Source: Pseudobacter sp051955275 (GTDB taxonomy: Bacteria; Bacteroidota; Bacteroidia; Chitinophagales; Chitinophagaceae). Taken from it: 64,000 nt of DNA. Below, piece by piece: positions 37,328-47,834 of the stretch. The notes under the pieces are model-generated. The model was given only the letters and a program-made list of their open reading frames with translations, did not search any database and was not told the origin of the DNA. Both the position numbers and the translations under genes were made by a program. The stretch is taken from assembly GCF_051955275.1 (NCBI RefSeq), contig NZ_JBQCGW010000215.1, positions 1 to 64,000 on the forward strand. The letters are read 5' to 3'. Position 1 is the first letter of the stretch. The number at the start of each line of letters is the position of its first letter.

Positions 37328-40300
37328 ATGTTATCGATAAAAAATACCAGATACATTTTCCCCGTGATTTGCCTGCTGATCTGCATGGCATTCATGGGAC
37401 CGGTGACTATAGCTGTTGATCCACCTGTTGTGAGAATCCTGAATGGCAGTACAGGACAATTGAAAGTGGATTCTCTGATGATGGTGGAAGATGCCAAGTT
37501 CTTCTCCGGCAATACAAACCTGATCAGGCCTTACCGGGTTGAAAACATGGTTTCACTGGAAGTGAATGAAGATGCGCTGATCCCGATCCAGGACAGCTTT
37601 ACAGTAACTGCAAGATTGCAGATCAAAAAAACGGATGCGCTGCTGCAGGTCAGTACGCAAAATATTGATCTGACTGTGAATTACAGCAAGGACAGTAGTT
37701 ATAAACAACGCAGGACATTCTACTTCAGCAATGCATTCCGGGTGGAAGTGAAAGTGATCAGCCTTTCGAAGTCCGTTGCCTGGGATGCCTATGCTTTGTG
37801 CAAAGTGGTGAATCAACTGCAGTCGCATCCGGCATATCGTTTCGATTGTGATACCAATGCCGTTAAAGCTGTAACGGCTAATACATTTAGTGTGGAAGAT
37901 GAGCTGCCGGTTTCCTGGGGGCATATGGATGGCGCCGATGAATATGACCTGGAGTGGGCGTATGTGGATCTGGTTGCACTGAATGATAGTATGTATGGGA
38001 TACCGACGTCCCCTGATCCAAAATTGCTGTTTGCAGGGAATGCCAGCAGGGTAACCGTGTCTGGTACTTCATACCGAATTCCTCTATATTATGACCGGAA
38101 AGGGAAATTGTTTTTCAGGGTGAGATCTGTTCACTGGGCTTCCGCTCTGGGTGCGCAGGGGAGCAGGATAGAGGCCAAATGGAGCTCCGGGTATCCGGGA
38201 GGACTGGGCGCCTATGAATTCAATGGCCATGAAAAACAACTCAACTGGCAGAGCTCCACTTCATTTGCAGAAGATGGAAAGCGGAAAACCGTGATGCAGT
38301 ATTACGATGGTAGTCTTCGGGCAAGGCAGACCGTTACCAAAGACAATGTGTCTGATAAAACCATTGTTGCTGAAAGCCTTTACGATTTCCAGGGCAGGCC
38401 GGTAATACAGGTAATGCCGGCGCCTACGCTGAATAATGTGATCAGGTATGCCCGTGGGCTCAACCGGACGACGGGGAATGAGGAGTATGAAAAGAGGTTA
38501 TTCGATACACTTCCCGATCCTGCAAAATATTGCGAAACGCAGGCGATTCCAATGTCAAGCGATTCCGGCGCTTCCAGATATTATTCACCCCGGAATTCTT
38601 TCCTGAATTCAGGTGATCTCAAATACAGGTTTGTTCCTGATGCGGAGCTTTATCCTTTCTCGGAAGTTGAATATGCTCAGGACAATACAGGAAGGATAAC
38701 CCGCCAGAGTGGAGTTGGAATAGATTTCAGAATGGGAAGTGGACATGAAACTTACTATTCTTACGGAACTCCTGATCAACGGGAACTGGATGCCTTATTC
38801 GGTACAGAAGTGGGGTTAGCTACCCATTATCAGAAAGTGGTGGTTCGCGATGCCAATGGTCAAACCAGTATCAGTTATACCGATATGCGCGGACGCACCA
38901 TTGCTACGGCGCTTGCAGGCTCCCTGCCTGCAGGAGCCAGAATGGATACATTGTCTTCGATGAAAAGAGACACTCGTACCGAAACCCTGGCTGATCCTTC
39001 CACTGCAGTGATCCGGGACCTGATAATGGAAAGCAAGAAAGGTCTTGAAGTAACGGAAGAGGATAGCGTACTGCATAGCTTTGAATACAAGCTGTCGCCT
39101 GAATCGATCCAGGCAGGCTGCTCCACTCAGTTCTGCTATGATTGTTTATATGATCTGGAGATCATCATTACCAGTGACTGCAACAACTGCAGGTTACCCG
39201 GCAAACAGGCGTTCTATTCGCTGACCCGGAATTTCAGTTTCGGGAACATCGATACTACCTGTAATCCTGCACAGGAATTTATTGTGAAATTTGACCTGTG
39301 GCTGAAAAAGGGTAGCTATGAAATTACTAAAAAGCTATCTGTGAATAAGACTGCCATGGATTATTACCGCGACAGTTTATTCATGAGCCGGAATAACTGC
39401 AAAACGGAAGAGCTGTTTGCCAACAACTACCGGAATAAGCAGGTGGTTAGCAATAATTGTCTTCCTGCCTGTGATGGTTGTTTGCTGAGTGTTGGCACCT
39501 GGCAGGTTTATTGGAACAATTACAAGCAGAAATACAATATTGCCGCTGCGGATACTGTTGCACAAAAGGATTTGGCGATGCGTGCGCACAAAGAAGCGGT
39601 AGACGCCTGCAACGCATTGTGTGGTAACAATACGGAGAAGGATGCAATACGCAGCGCCATGCTTGCTGATCTCACTCCCCCGATGGGGCAGTATGCAGAT
39701 ATCAACAGGGATGATAATAAGTATTCGATCTTCTTTATTGATTCTGTAACTACTCCCAGGTATCAGTTGATTTCAAATTATAAAGATGCCTCAGGAATGC
39801 CAGCGCTTGTGTATCGGGAATCCACGGGTAAGATGGTTTCACCGCAACAATTATCTCCTGATGAATTTATTGAGAATTTCCAGTCTTCCTGGGCGGAAGC
39901 ATTGTTGCCGAAGCATCCGGAGTATAGCCTGTTAGAAAAATATTCCCTGCTGGACAGCAGTCATCAGTGGGACCGTGATGCAGAAGCGATAAGCACATAT
40001 GCCCTGGCGAAGCAGAGGGGATATATGAATCCTACTGGCGCTACTATATCGCCGTTCAGCTATTTTGCCGGAACTGGTCCGGATGTGGTCAGGGATCCGT
40101 TTTCAAATTATAACGGACGCATGTTCAGGTTTGCGATAGAAGATATAATTGAAAGATTTCAGGATATGGCTCCTGGGCCGGATGCATCCTTATATGGTCT
40201 TGCAGCTATTAGTATTTTATGTACTGATAATCAGCAGAGTTGCATTCAGGCAAATGCCAGTGGCTTACACTTGGCCAATAGTCTATCTATTTGTGACGCT

Positions 40301-43300
40301 GACCGTGACATAGCCTGGCAGGTATTCAGGGCAACCTACCTTTCCTGGAAAAAGCAAAAGATATTCCAATGGGTGAGAACCGGGTCCAGTGCTCCTTCTG
40401 CTTTAGAGCTGCGTAACAACGGCTACGCTTCGCATTTTGTATTTGACGAGTTGTTTGACAACAATGGTTTGCCGAGAACTGTATCCGGTATGACTGCAGC
40501 CAATAATCATAAAGCCAGTGCAGAGCAAAAAGCTAAAAATTATTACGATTCCAATTGTGTTGCCTATGTGAATTACTGGATCAAGACCTTGTCTGCATCC
40601 TGTGCTTTGTATGATACCCTTGACCTCAGGCAGAATGTGATGCCTTTACTTGTAGCTGTTTGTCAGCAAGGCGCGGATATCGACCATCCGTTTGGTTCCA
40701 GTACGGTAAAACCTTCAAGTATCTACGCATATCGCAGTTTCGAGGAAGTGATAGCGGCTTATAACAGAAAAAAGGGAATCAGGAACAATAACTGCAATGC
40801 CTATGTGATCACTGCCCCGGCTCCGTATGACCAGCAGGTGGCTCCAAGTGACAAGCCACTTGCTCAGAAGCCGGCGGACTGTGAATGCGACCTGATATTG
40901 AAATTTCAGCAGCAGTTCGTTAACAGGGGCAGCGAATACGGAACCTTCGGCCGTTTCATGCGTGAAGTGTACAAAACCGACATTACCGATTCCATTGCCG
41001 ATTACCTGACCGGTATCTGCAATAATTCTCCTTCCTGTACATATCTGTCCGGAAATATCTTATTGCCACCGGTATTTCAATGTAATACCGGAGATGTTTG
41101 TATCGATTGTTCATTATTCAACAGGATCGACTCGTGTTTCAGGGCCGGTTTCCCGGATGTGCTTCCTTCGTCTGATCCCGCGGTGCGTTCAGATTCGGTA
41201 CAACAAAGCTGGAACCGGCTCTATGAGAATTATATGAACCATAAGACCGGGTTTGCCAAATCAGCGGCCGATTACCTGGCATTTGCCAGGCAATGTCAGG
41301 GAAGTTCAAGGTCTTTTGGGTGTGATTCATTGAACAGGATTTTGTTGGCTTACCGCCAGGTGCGGAAAACTTCGTTTGGTGTAAGGTACCAGCGGAGTTA
41401 TACTTCCGTTGATGGCTCAAGGGTAACACTTACTGATCCTGCTGACCTGGTGAAGGATGGTATGATGATGTTCCCTGATTCCGTTCGTGCAGGTACGCTC
41501 CGCAGTTACAATGGAGATGCCATTTCAGCAGTCAACTTTCAGCCTTTCTGTTTTCCGCAAGGCTACGCTTATGAGTTTCGTTTCAAACTGCTTAAGCCTG
41601 AACCGAAAGGTGATCTTTTCTACAGCATTGCAGGAAGTTTTGGTGCTACTTTCTCCTTGACGGTTCAGGGGCTTAAGTTAATCATGGTTGCAAATCCGGA
41701 ACTGGGTGTTACGTTCCCTGTAAATGTTGTTGCAGATCCTGATACTACAATAGTTAACGGCTGGTGTACGGTAAAATGCAAGACCACTATTTCCAATGTT
41801 TATATTTACTTCAATGGTAAACTGATCTATACCGGATCACGCAACCCGGTAACGCCAATCCCGAACTTTCAAATTATAGGGGCTTCTTTTTATTCCCGTC
41901 AAGCGGCCATTGATTGGTACAAATTATATGATCACAATGATTCATTGAAATACTTTGAATATTTCAACTCCCTGGCTGGTTATAGTATTCCTGCGCCTTC
42001 ACCTTTTTGTGCTCCTGTTACGGATTGTAAAACGCATTTTGTCAGCTTCTTCAATCAAAGGAACGGGAATAGCAATTTCAACTACCAGCAAATAGAGGAA
42101 ATTTACAAACAGACATGCGGAAGGCTTCCGGATCCCTGTTATGAAGTGGACTCATTGATGAATACGCTGAAGCGATTCAATAAGTCAGAGAATCCATCAA
42201 AAGCAGTACCGTCAATTGTTGCCCCTGGTATGGCGGCTCCTGACTCCCTGGCCAATGATCCGGAACGCACGTTCAGGGATGGCGCATTCATGTGGGAGTC
42301 CAGGTTTCAGGCAAAGAACACCAATAGCGAGTATACGTATCACAGGATTGCTGCGCCTGCAGGAACTTTACTTTGCACCGACCAGAATTTTTCAGTTGAA
42401 GGCAGGTTCAGAGCGGTATCTGATGTGTGGGGCACTACTGCTGATCTCTTTTATTATGATCATCCTGGTATTGGGAGGTATGTGGTGTGCAGGCAGTCCG
42501 GTGGCCTTTATATCAGGCTGGTAACACTGACTGATGGTACATCTGATGTGAATTTCACTCCAATGATCCTGCTGACGGGTGTTGGTGCTGCTATAACCGA
42601 TTGGAATAATTATAAGGTTACGTTTGCACCGGACAGTGTAAGATTCTATTTCAATGATATAAAGAAAGGAGCAGTAAGGAACCCTCGCAACGGGATGGCG
42701 TTAACAAACCATTTCCAATGGATGGTGAATTCTTACAAAGGCAGCCTCGATTGGGTGAAAGTGCACAACTCCAAAGGGAAACCTGTTTATTATGAAGACT
42801 TCAACGATCCCAATAAGCCAGCAGGGTTCGATCCCACTTTTATTTGTTCGGCATTGGCCGATTGTCAGACCAGTTTCGTGAATTATTTCAACCAGCAAAG
42901 GAATACCAGTTATGCATTCCGGCAGATTGATTCTCTGTACTATCATAGAACAGGGAGGAGTCTGGATGTATGTGGGATCAGGGATTCATTGATGAATGTA
43001 ATGGGCAGGTATAATGCCAATGAAAACCCGAACCGGCTGATCCTGACGCAACATTTCAATGACCCTGCTACTATTTGGGAAAACAGCCAGTATGCGAATA
43101 ACCGGAATGCAGAGTTAATTGTAGGTAACGGACTTTTCAGGCATCCTGATACGTTGCAGAATATCAGTTATGGCACAGGATGGAAAGGTTTCCGCTTATC
43201 CGCTTCTACGGCATTCTGCGCAAACCGGGAGTATACGCTCGAGGTAAAGATGAAAGTGTTCAGGGATATCTGGGGCAATGAAGAAATATTCTATTTTGAT

Positions 43301-46300
43301 GACGGAAATGTTCAGTTCAAATTTGATAAACGTACCGGAAGTGCTACTCTCAATGGCATCAACCTGACTTCAGTATTAGCGCGCAATCCTTCAAATCCGG
43401 CAACCCGGGTGAATATCCTGGCAAGCACTGTTAATATGAACAGTAATCCCTCGCAGCTTGTACAGGAGTGGGTAACGGTCAAATTCAATATTACTCCAAC
43501 AAGAATCAGGTTGTATTGGAATGATGTATTGAAATTGGATCAGACCAGGACCAATACCGGATTCCAGCCGGCATCAAGCCTGGATCTGTATTTCAATAGT
43601 TTGCAGGGGGCGCTGGATTATGTAAAAGTATACAACAGCAAAGGGCAGATATATTTCAGTGAGGATTTTGAAGACCAGCAAAGGCGTGCCCTGGTAGATC
43701 CAGCTTTCCTTTGTCCAAAGGCAACGGCAGATTGTAAGACTCCGTTTTTAACTTATTTCAACCAGCAGCGTGGAACCAGTTACACATTTGATCAGATCGA
43801 TTCCCTTCATTTTGCCATGACTGGAACTTCCCTGAACATATGTGGCGACCGGCCCATGTCGGAGCCTTACTTCTATACCTTGTGCGGCCGCGCTACCCCC
43901 GGTTATCCCGCAGTGGCAGTGGATCCGATCAATAATTGTACAGACAGCACTTTCTTTATTGATAGTTATGCACAAACACGCTATCGATACTATGCAGATA
44001 GTCTCAGAGGCAATTTCGACAGCGCGTACAGGGCAAAGTGCCTGAATGCCTATAAATTCGAAAAATTCACTGTTCGTCGCTCGGTGCAGGAATATCATTA
44101 CACGCTCTATTATTATGATCAGGCGGGTAACCTCGTAAAAACGGTCCCTCCCGCAGGTGTACGTCCGGTACGGGATTCCATCTGGCTTGATAATGTAAAA
44201 ATTGCACGTGCAAACAAGCAGGAGCTGGTTCCCGGCCATGAATTGCCGACCGATTACCGATACAATGCGCTCAATCAGGTGGTATCACAAAAGAGCCCTG
44301 ATGGCGGCGCCAGCAGGTTTTGGTACGACAGATTGGGCAGGCTGGTGGTCTCTCAGAATGCAAAACAGCGTTACGCTTCTTCCAATGAGGAAAACCGGCT
44401 TTACAGTTACACCAAGTATGATTCACTTGGCCGTATAAAGGAAGTTGGGCAGCTAAGGAATTTGCTGAGTAACGGTGTTATGCATGATACTACAAGTCGT
44501 AACCCGGAACTGCTGTCTATTTGGATGACTGCGCTTAATCAGAGACGTGAGCAGATAACCTCTACTGTGTATGATCTTCCTTACCCAGGATTTACAGAAG
44601 TGGTGGATAACAGGCAGATTGTGAAGCAGCGAAATCTGCGAAACCGTGTGAGTTATACCACTTATACGGATAGCTGGAATACGGCCAATTATAATCAGGG
44701 GACATTCTATACATACGATATCCATGGAAATGTGGATACATTGCTGCAGGATTTTGGATGCGGTACCTGTGGAAATTCCGAGGTGAATAATCTGATGAAT
44801 CAGAATGGAAACCGGTTCAAGAAAATATTCTACAATTATGATCTGATCAGCGGAAAGGTTAATGGAGTGGCCTATCAGAGAGGTTGGTCTGACCAGTTCT
44901 TCCACCGTTATTCTTATGATGGAGAGAATCGTTTGACCCTGACTGAGACCAGTATTGACGGAAAGGTATGGGAGCGGGATGCCCGTTATGAATATTATCT
45001 CCATGGTCCGCTGGCGCGAACGGTACTGGGCGCCCAGCATGTGCAGGGAATTGATTATGCGTATACGTTGCAAGGGTGGTTAAAGGGAGTGAATAGCGCC
45101 GGTGCCCTATCTGCCTATGATATGGGAGGTGATGGAGATACGAGGACCGGGGCTGCCAACAGGTATGTGGCAAGGGATGCTTACGGATTTGCGTTGAACT
45201 ATTTCGCAAATGATTATAAAGCGATCGTAGATACGTTAAAATCTTTCCCTGGTTACAGTGCCTACCTGAACACCGATTTCCGTCCATTGTACAATGGAAA
45301 TATCAGTAGTATGGTCAGTACCAACCGGGTGTTTGAAAACCCTGCTGCGTATCCTGATAGCGCCACTTTGCTCTTCAATTATACGTATGATCAGCTGAAC
45401 AGGATAACAGGCATGGATGTGTTCAATAAATTCAACCGGACTGCCAATAATTACAATAGTCTCGTAAAAATAGACAAGTTCCGTGAGAGGGTATCTTACG
45501 ATGGTAATGGAAATATCCTGAAATATCTCCGCAACGGAAACGGTAATGGAGCTACTGTGCGGATGGACAGTTTGCGGTATAGCTACTATCCGGGGACGAA
45601 CAGACTGAAGCATGTGAGGGATAGTGTTCCTGCCAACTGGTATGGTGCTGGCGTGACAGATAAGATTATTGATATCGATAATCAGTCGGATCCTGAGAAC
45701 TACATATACGACAGCATCGGCAATCTGATTAAAGACAAGGCCGAGAAAATAACGAATATCGGTTGGAACGTTTATGGTAAGATCACCAGTATCAGTAAGG
45801 CAGAAAATTCACCTCAGCCTGCCAGTGAAATACGGTATACCTACGATGCGTCTGGTAACAGGATCAGCAAATCGGTAGAGAAGAGTGGAAGAAAGAATAT
45901 TACCTGGTATGTGCGGGATGCACAGGGGAATGTGATGGCTACTTATACTGGAGAGGACGAGGTGGCGAAGCCTTTGCCGGGATTTGCAATAGTTGAATCA
46001 GAGCGGTATATTTACGGAAGCAGCAGGCTGGGAGTGACTAGTTTAGATCAGCCAGTGGATAATGGAAATGCGGGCCCTGCGAGTGTGACGGGTGATACAG
46101 GATCGGTTGGGGTGAGGGGAGAAAGGATGTATGAGTTGAGTAACCACCTGGGGAATGTGCTGACGACTATTACAGACAGGAAATTTGGCGTATCTTCAAA
46201 TGGCTCTTTGATAGATTATTATGAACCGGTGATGTTGAGTGGAACGGATTATTATGCTTTTGGATCGTTGATGAGGAGTGCAGGGGATAAAGCTTATAGG

Positions 46301-47341
46301 TATGGGTTTAATGGGAAGGAGAATGATAATGAGGTGAAGGGTGGAGATGGGTTGCAGCAGGATTATGGATTTAGAGTGTATGATAATAGGTTGGGAAGGT
46401 TTTTGAGTGTTGACCCTATTACTGCAGATTATCCAGAATTAACTCCTTATCAGTTTGCCTCAAATAGCCCTATTGCAAACATTGACATCGATGGCCTAGA
46501 AGGTGAATATAATTTAGGGGGTACCAATGAAATGCTGAAAAGAAAAGGTGATGCACTGTTGATACAGCCTAAAAAAGAGCAAGTTGCTCCTGTAAATCAA
46601 CAAGCTGCTGGGCTTAATCTGGGACCCTTAAAGTTAAAAAAGGATTCTTATGAAGGAACAAGTTGGTTTTGGCCTACAGGAAAAGCAACAGTGTTTGCAG
46701 GAAATTCCATTAAAAGTGGCTACAACCAACTATTAGGAGGTTTAGAGTCAGGATCAAAGCTTTTTACAAAGAAAGGAAGAAGCCAAATAGTAGGGAATGC
46801 TCTTCGTGGGTTTATTAATTTCATAGAATGGAGTTATGAAACCTCAGATGATGAAAAGTTAGATTTTTTATATGAAGTAGCTACAGATGTAAATACCTAT
46901 GAGGATATTGTAGGTGGATATCTTCTTACTAAATCTACAAATTTCAGGTTCGGAAAAACTAGTTCCCAAGTACCTTTGTCTCCTTCCTTAGGAGGTGGAA
47001 TGCCATATAAATATCAATTTCAATTTGGAAAATGTGTGGAATTTGCTGAAGAGTTCAAGAAAAGAATGGCAAAGGGCATAAAATTAGCAGGAGGGCAAAT
47101 TCAAGAATATGAAATTAATATTGGCCCTAATGGTTTAATAGGAACATCAAAAGTTCAGCTTGCAAATAATGGGATGCATAGGTTTGTTGAGGCAAAAATC
47201 GGTAATGAAATAATGATCTTTGATAACTACCATCCACAAGGCATATCCAAACAAGATTACTTAAAGGAGATTGGAGGATATATTAATGGACGAGTTATCG
47301 AAGGAGCAGATCTCCTTAAAAATGCAAAAAAAATCGAGTAA
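37328..47341 (+). CDS. Giant Rhs polymorphic toxin with papain-like C-terminal tip
   Basis: A 3337-aa protein. Residues 1-30 form a signal peptide. Residues ~317-380 (YYDGSLRARQTVTKDN, SLYDFQGRPVIQVMPAPTL) match the opening domain of Bacteroidota Rhs proteins. Three tandem LamG-like modules span about 1404-2174. YD repeats run from about 2254 to 2950. The Rhs core (about 2927-3057) contains SNHLGNVL, YGFNGKENDNEV and LGRFLSVDPITADYPELTPYQFASNSPIANIDIDGLEG. The last 280 residues form a variable tip; its end resembles papain-fold toxin 2 (Tox-PL-2) with a likely triad Cys3236 (FGKCVEF), His3284 (NNGMHRF) and Asp3299 (MIFDNYHPQGI). The immunity gene starts directly after the stop codon. The tip switches to AT-rich composition, a sign of exchange. 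Confidence 0.9.
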   Translation: MLSIKNTRYIFPVICLLICMAFMGPVTIAVDPPVVRILNGSTGQLKVDSLMMVEDAKFFSGNTNLIRPYRVENMVSLEVNEDALIPIQDSFTVTARLQIKKTDALLQVSTQNIDLTVNYSKDSSYKQRRTFYFSNAFRVEVKVISLSKSVAWDAYALCKVVNQLQSHPAYRFDCDTNAVKAVTANTFSVEDELPVSWGHMDGADEYDLEWAYVDLVALNDSMYGIPTSPDPKLLFAGNASRVTVSGTSYRIPLYYDRKGKLFFRVRSVHWASALGAQGSRIEAKWSSGYPGGLGAYEFNGHEKQLNWQSSTSFAEDGKRKTVMQYYDGSLRARQTVTKDNVSDKTIVAESLYDFQGRPVIQVMPAPTLNNVIRYARGLNRTTGNEEYEKRLFDTLPDPAKYCETQAIPMSSDSGASRYYSPRNSFLNSGDLKYRFVPDAELYPFSEVEYAQDNTGRITRQSGVGIDFRMGSGHETYYSYGTPDQRELDALFGTEVGLATHYQKVVVRDANGQTSISYTDMRGRTIATALAGSLPAGARMDTLSSMKRDTRTETLADPSTAVIRDLIMESKKGLEVTEEDSVLHSFEYKLSPESIQAGCSTQFCYDCLYDLEIIITSDCNNCRLPGKQAFYSLTRNFSFGNIDTTCNPAQEFIVKFDLWLKKGSYEITKKLSVNKTAMDYYRDSLFMSRNNCKTEELFANNYRNKQVVSNNCLPACDGCLLSVGTWQVYWNNYKQKYNIAAADTVAQKDLAMRAHKEAVDACNALCGNNTEKDAIRSAMLADLTPPMGQYADINRDDNKYSIFFIDSVTTPRYQLISNYKDASGMPALVYRESTGKMVSPQQLSPDEFIENFQSSWAEALLPKHPEYSLLEKYSLLDSSHQWDRDAEAISTYALAKQRGYMNPTGATISPFSYFAGTGPDVVRDPFSNYNGRMFRFAIEDIIERFQDMAPGPDASLYGLAAISILCTDNQQSCIQANASGLHLANSLSICDADRDIAWQVFRATYLSWKKQKIFQWVRTGSSAPSALELRNNGYASHFVFDELFDNNGLPRTVSGMTAANNHKASAEQKAKNYYDSNCVAYVNYWIKTLSASCALYDTLDLRQNVMPLLVAVCQQGADIDHPFGSSTVKPSSIYAYRSFEEVIAAYNRKKGIRNNNCNAYVITAPAPYDQQVAPSDKPLAQKPADCECDLILKFQQQFVNRGSEYGTFGRFMREVYKTDITDSIADYLTGICNNSPSCTYLSGNILLPPVFQCNTGDVCIDCSLFNRIDSCFRAGFPDVLPSSDPAVRSDSVQQSWNRLYENYMNHKTGFAKSAADYLAFARQCQGSSRSFGCDSLNRILLAYRQVRKTSFGVRYQRSYTSVDGSRVTLTDPADLVKDGMMMFPDSVRAGTLRSYNGDAISAVNFQPFCFPQGYAYEFRFKLLKPEPKGDLFYSIAGSFGATFSLTVQGLKLIMVANPELGVTFPVNVVADPDTTIVNGWCTVKCKTTISNVYIYFNGKLIYTGSRNPVTPIPNFQIIGASFYSRQAAIDWYKLYDHNDSLKYFEYFNSLAGYSIPAPSPFCAPVTDCKTHFVSFFNQRNGNSNFNYQQIEEIYKQTCGRLPDPCYEVDSLMNTLKRFNKSENPSKAVPSIVAPGMAAPDSLANDPERTFRDGAFMWESRFQAKNTNSEYTYHRIAAPAGTLLCTDQNFSVEGRFRAVSDVWGTTADLFYYDHPGIGRYVVCRQSGGLYIRLVTLTDGTSDVNFTPMILLTGVGAAITDWNNYKVTFAPDSVRFYFNDIKKGAVRNPRNGMALTNHFQWMVNSYKGSLDWVKVHNSKGKPVYYEDFNDPNKPAGFDPTFICSALADCQTSFVNYFNQQRNTSYAFRQIDSLYYHRTGRSLDVCGIRDSLMNVMGRYNANENPNRLILTQHFNDPATIWENSQYANNRNAELIVGNGLFRHPDTLQNISYGTGWKGFRLSASTAFCANREYTLEVKMKVFRDIWGNEEIFYFDDGNVQFKFDKRTGSATLNGINLTSVLARNPSNPATRVNILASTVNMNSNPSQLVQEWVTVKFNITPTRIRLYWNDVLKLDQTRTNTGFQPASSLDLYFNSLQGALDYVKVYNSKGQIYFSEDFEDQQRRALVDPAFLCPKATADCKTPFLTYFNQQRGTSYTFDQIDSLHFAMTGTSLNICGDRPMSEPYFYTLCGRATPGYPAVAVDPINNCTDSTFFIDSYAQTRYRYYADSLRGNFDSAYRAKCLNAYKFEKFTVRRSVQEYHYTLYYYDQAGNLVKTVPPAGVRPVRDSIWLDNVKIARANKQELVPGHELPTDYRYNALNQVVSQKSPDGGASRFWYDRLGRLVVSQNAKQRYASSNEENRLYSYTKYDSLGRIKEVGQLRNLLSNGVMHDTTSRNPELLSIWMTALNQRREQITSTVYDLPYPGFTEVVDNRQIVKQRNLRNRVSYTTYTDSWNTANYNQGTFYTYDIHGNVDTLLQDFGCGTCGNSEVNNLMNQNGNRFKKIFYNYDLISGKVNGVAYQRGWSDQFFHRYSYDGENRLTLTETSIDGKVWERDARYEYYLHGPLARTVLGAQHVQGIDYAYTLQGWLKGVNSAGALSAYDMGGDGDTRTGAANRYVARDAYGFALNYFANDYKAIVDTLKSFPGYSAYLNTDFRPLYNGNISSMVSTNRVFENPAAYPDSATLLFNYTYDQLNRITGMDVFNKFNRTANNYNSLVKIDKFRERVSYDGNGNILKYLRNGNGNGATVRMDSLRYSYYPGTNRLKHVRDSVPANWYGAGVTDKIIDIDNQSDPENYIYDSIGNLIKDKAEKITNIGWNVYGKITSISKAENSPQPASEIRYTYDASGNRISKSVEKSGRKNITWYVRDAQGNVMATYTGEDEVAKPLPGFAIVESERYIYGSSRLGVTSLDQPVDNGNAGPASVTGDTGSVGVRGERMYELSNHLGNVLTTITDRKFGVSSNGSLIDYYEPVMLSGTDYYAFGSLMRSAGDKAYRYGFNGKENDNEVKGGDGLQQDYGFRVYDNRLGRFLSVDPITADYPELTPYQFASNSPIANIDIDGLEGEYNLGGTNEMLKRKGDALLIQPKKEQVAPVNQQAAGLNLGPLKLKKDSYEGTSWFWPTGKATVFAGNSIKSGYNQLLGGLESGSKLFTKKGRSQIVGNALRGFINFIEWSYETSDDEKLDFLYEVATDVNTYEDIVGGYLLTKSTNFRFGKTSSQVPLSPSLGGGMPYKYQFQFGKCVEFAEEFKKRMAKGIKLAGGQIQEYEINIGPNGLIGTSKVQLANNGMHRFVEAKIGNEIMIFDNYHPQGISKQDYLKEIGGYINGRVIEGADLLKNAKKIE
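41540..43850 (+). repeat. Three tandem LamG-like modules inside the Rhs gene
   Basis: Modules at about 41540-42190, 42290-43030 and 43080-43850 each encode a concanavalin-like beta-sandwich. Each ends in the same linker: FxxYFNQQRxTSYxFxQIDSLYxxxTGxSLxxC (variants at about 42020, 42870 and 43740). Between the fold and the linker they share phrases such as DWVKVHNSKGK / DYVKVYNSKGQ. Divergence between copies is large, so the duplication is old. Confidence 0.7.
46501..47341 (+). other. Variable toxin tip of the Rhs protein (Tox-PL-2-like)
   Basis: This is the 3' cassette part of the gene after the Rhs core. The first ~170 residues are a low-similarity linker with hydrophobic stretches. The end has the order Cys-Val-Glu-Phe-Ala, then NGMH, then FDN-HPQGIS, as I know it from papain-fold toxin 2. 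In related toxins this fold acts as a protease or glutamine deamidase on target proteins; the target here is unknown. Confidence 0.6.
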
Positions 47342-47671
47342 ATGATAGAGCAACAGAAGGAATTTATAAGTTTCCTTTTTGCGATCTTAAAGCGAAATGG
47401 AATGTTTAATGTTAATAATGTAGAAGATATTAATCTAGTAATTTTAGGCTATGAAGCAGCATTAATATCCTCTCCTATTGCTCAGAAAAGTATTCATCAA
47501 CTTTTATTGGGCTTTCGAGTATTTGTGAATGCTAAGTTTGAAACTCATCAGGACTTTGATTGGGCAAGAGTGATTCGATTTAATTCTGGAGGAGATAAAC
47601 CTTCACTAGAGTTGTTTGAGTCTCTTTTTACTCAATTTACAAACGAATACACTGTTCCCTATCAAGGGTAG
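47342..47671 (+). CDS. Putative immunity protein for the papain-like Rhs tip
   Basis: A 109-aa, probably all-helical cytoplasmic protein of no family I recognise (starts MIEQQKEFISFLFAIL). Its ATG follows the TAA of the toxin gene with no gap, the usual arrangement for an immunity gene translated from the toxin mRNA. Size, AT-rich composition and position are the only evidence for its role. Directly downstream lies the shared cassette-end repeat with a terminator hairpin. Confidence 0.7.
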   Translation: MIEQQKEFISFLFAILKRNGMFNVNNVEDINLVILGYEAALISSPIAQKSIHQLLLGFRVFVNAKFETHQDFDWARVIRFNSGGDKPSLELFESLFTQFTNEYTVPYQG

Positions 47672-47683
47672 TGTCTAACTGGT

Positions 47684-47756
47684 GGTAGTAAACAACTTGT
47701 CATCTACTAAATAATACTCAAAAGGATTGGCTTAACGGTCAATCCTTTTTCTTTTA
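47684..47756 (+). repeat. Cassette-end repeat copy 1 with terminator
   Basis: GGTAGTAAACAACTTGTCA, then CTAAATAATACTCAAAAGGATTGGCTT in close agreement with copy 2 at 58610. AAAGGATTG (47721-47729) pairs with CAATCCTTT (47740-47748) and a T-rich tail follows, so it is also a rho-independent terminator for the toxin-immunity message. A second partial head, GGTAGTGTCTAACT, sits just upstream at 47667. Confidence 0.7.
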
Positions 47757-47834
47757 TCAATGTCATTAATCAGTTGATTTTCTGATAGTCTGAGTAAATA
47801 TTCTAGCTGACTTTTCTCTAGTAAAACAGAATAA

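Noticed and set aside
41540..43850. CRISPR-like or short tandem DNA repeats in the Rhs gene
   Set aside because: The repeats are long, diverged and visible mainly at protein level; no regularly spaced short repeats exist in the window.
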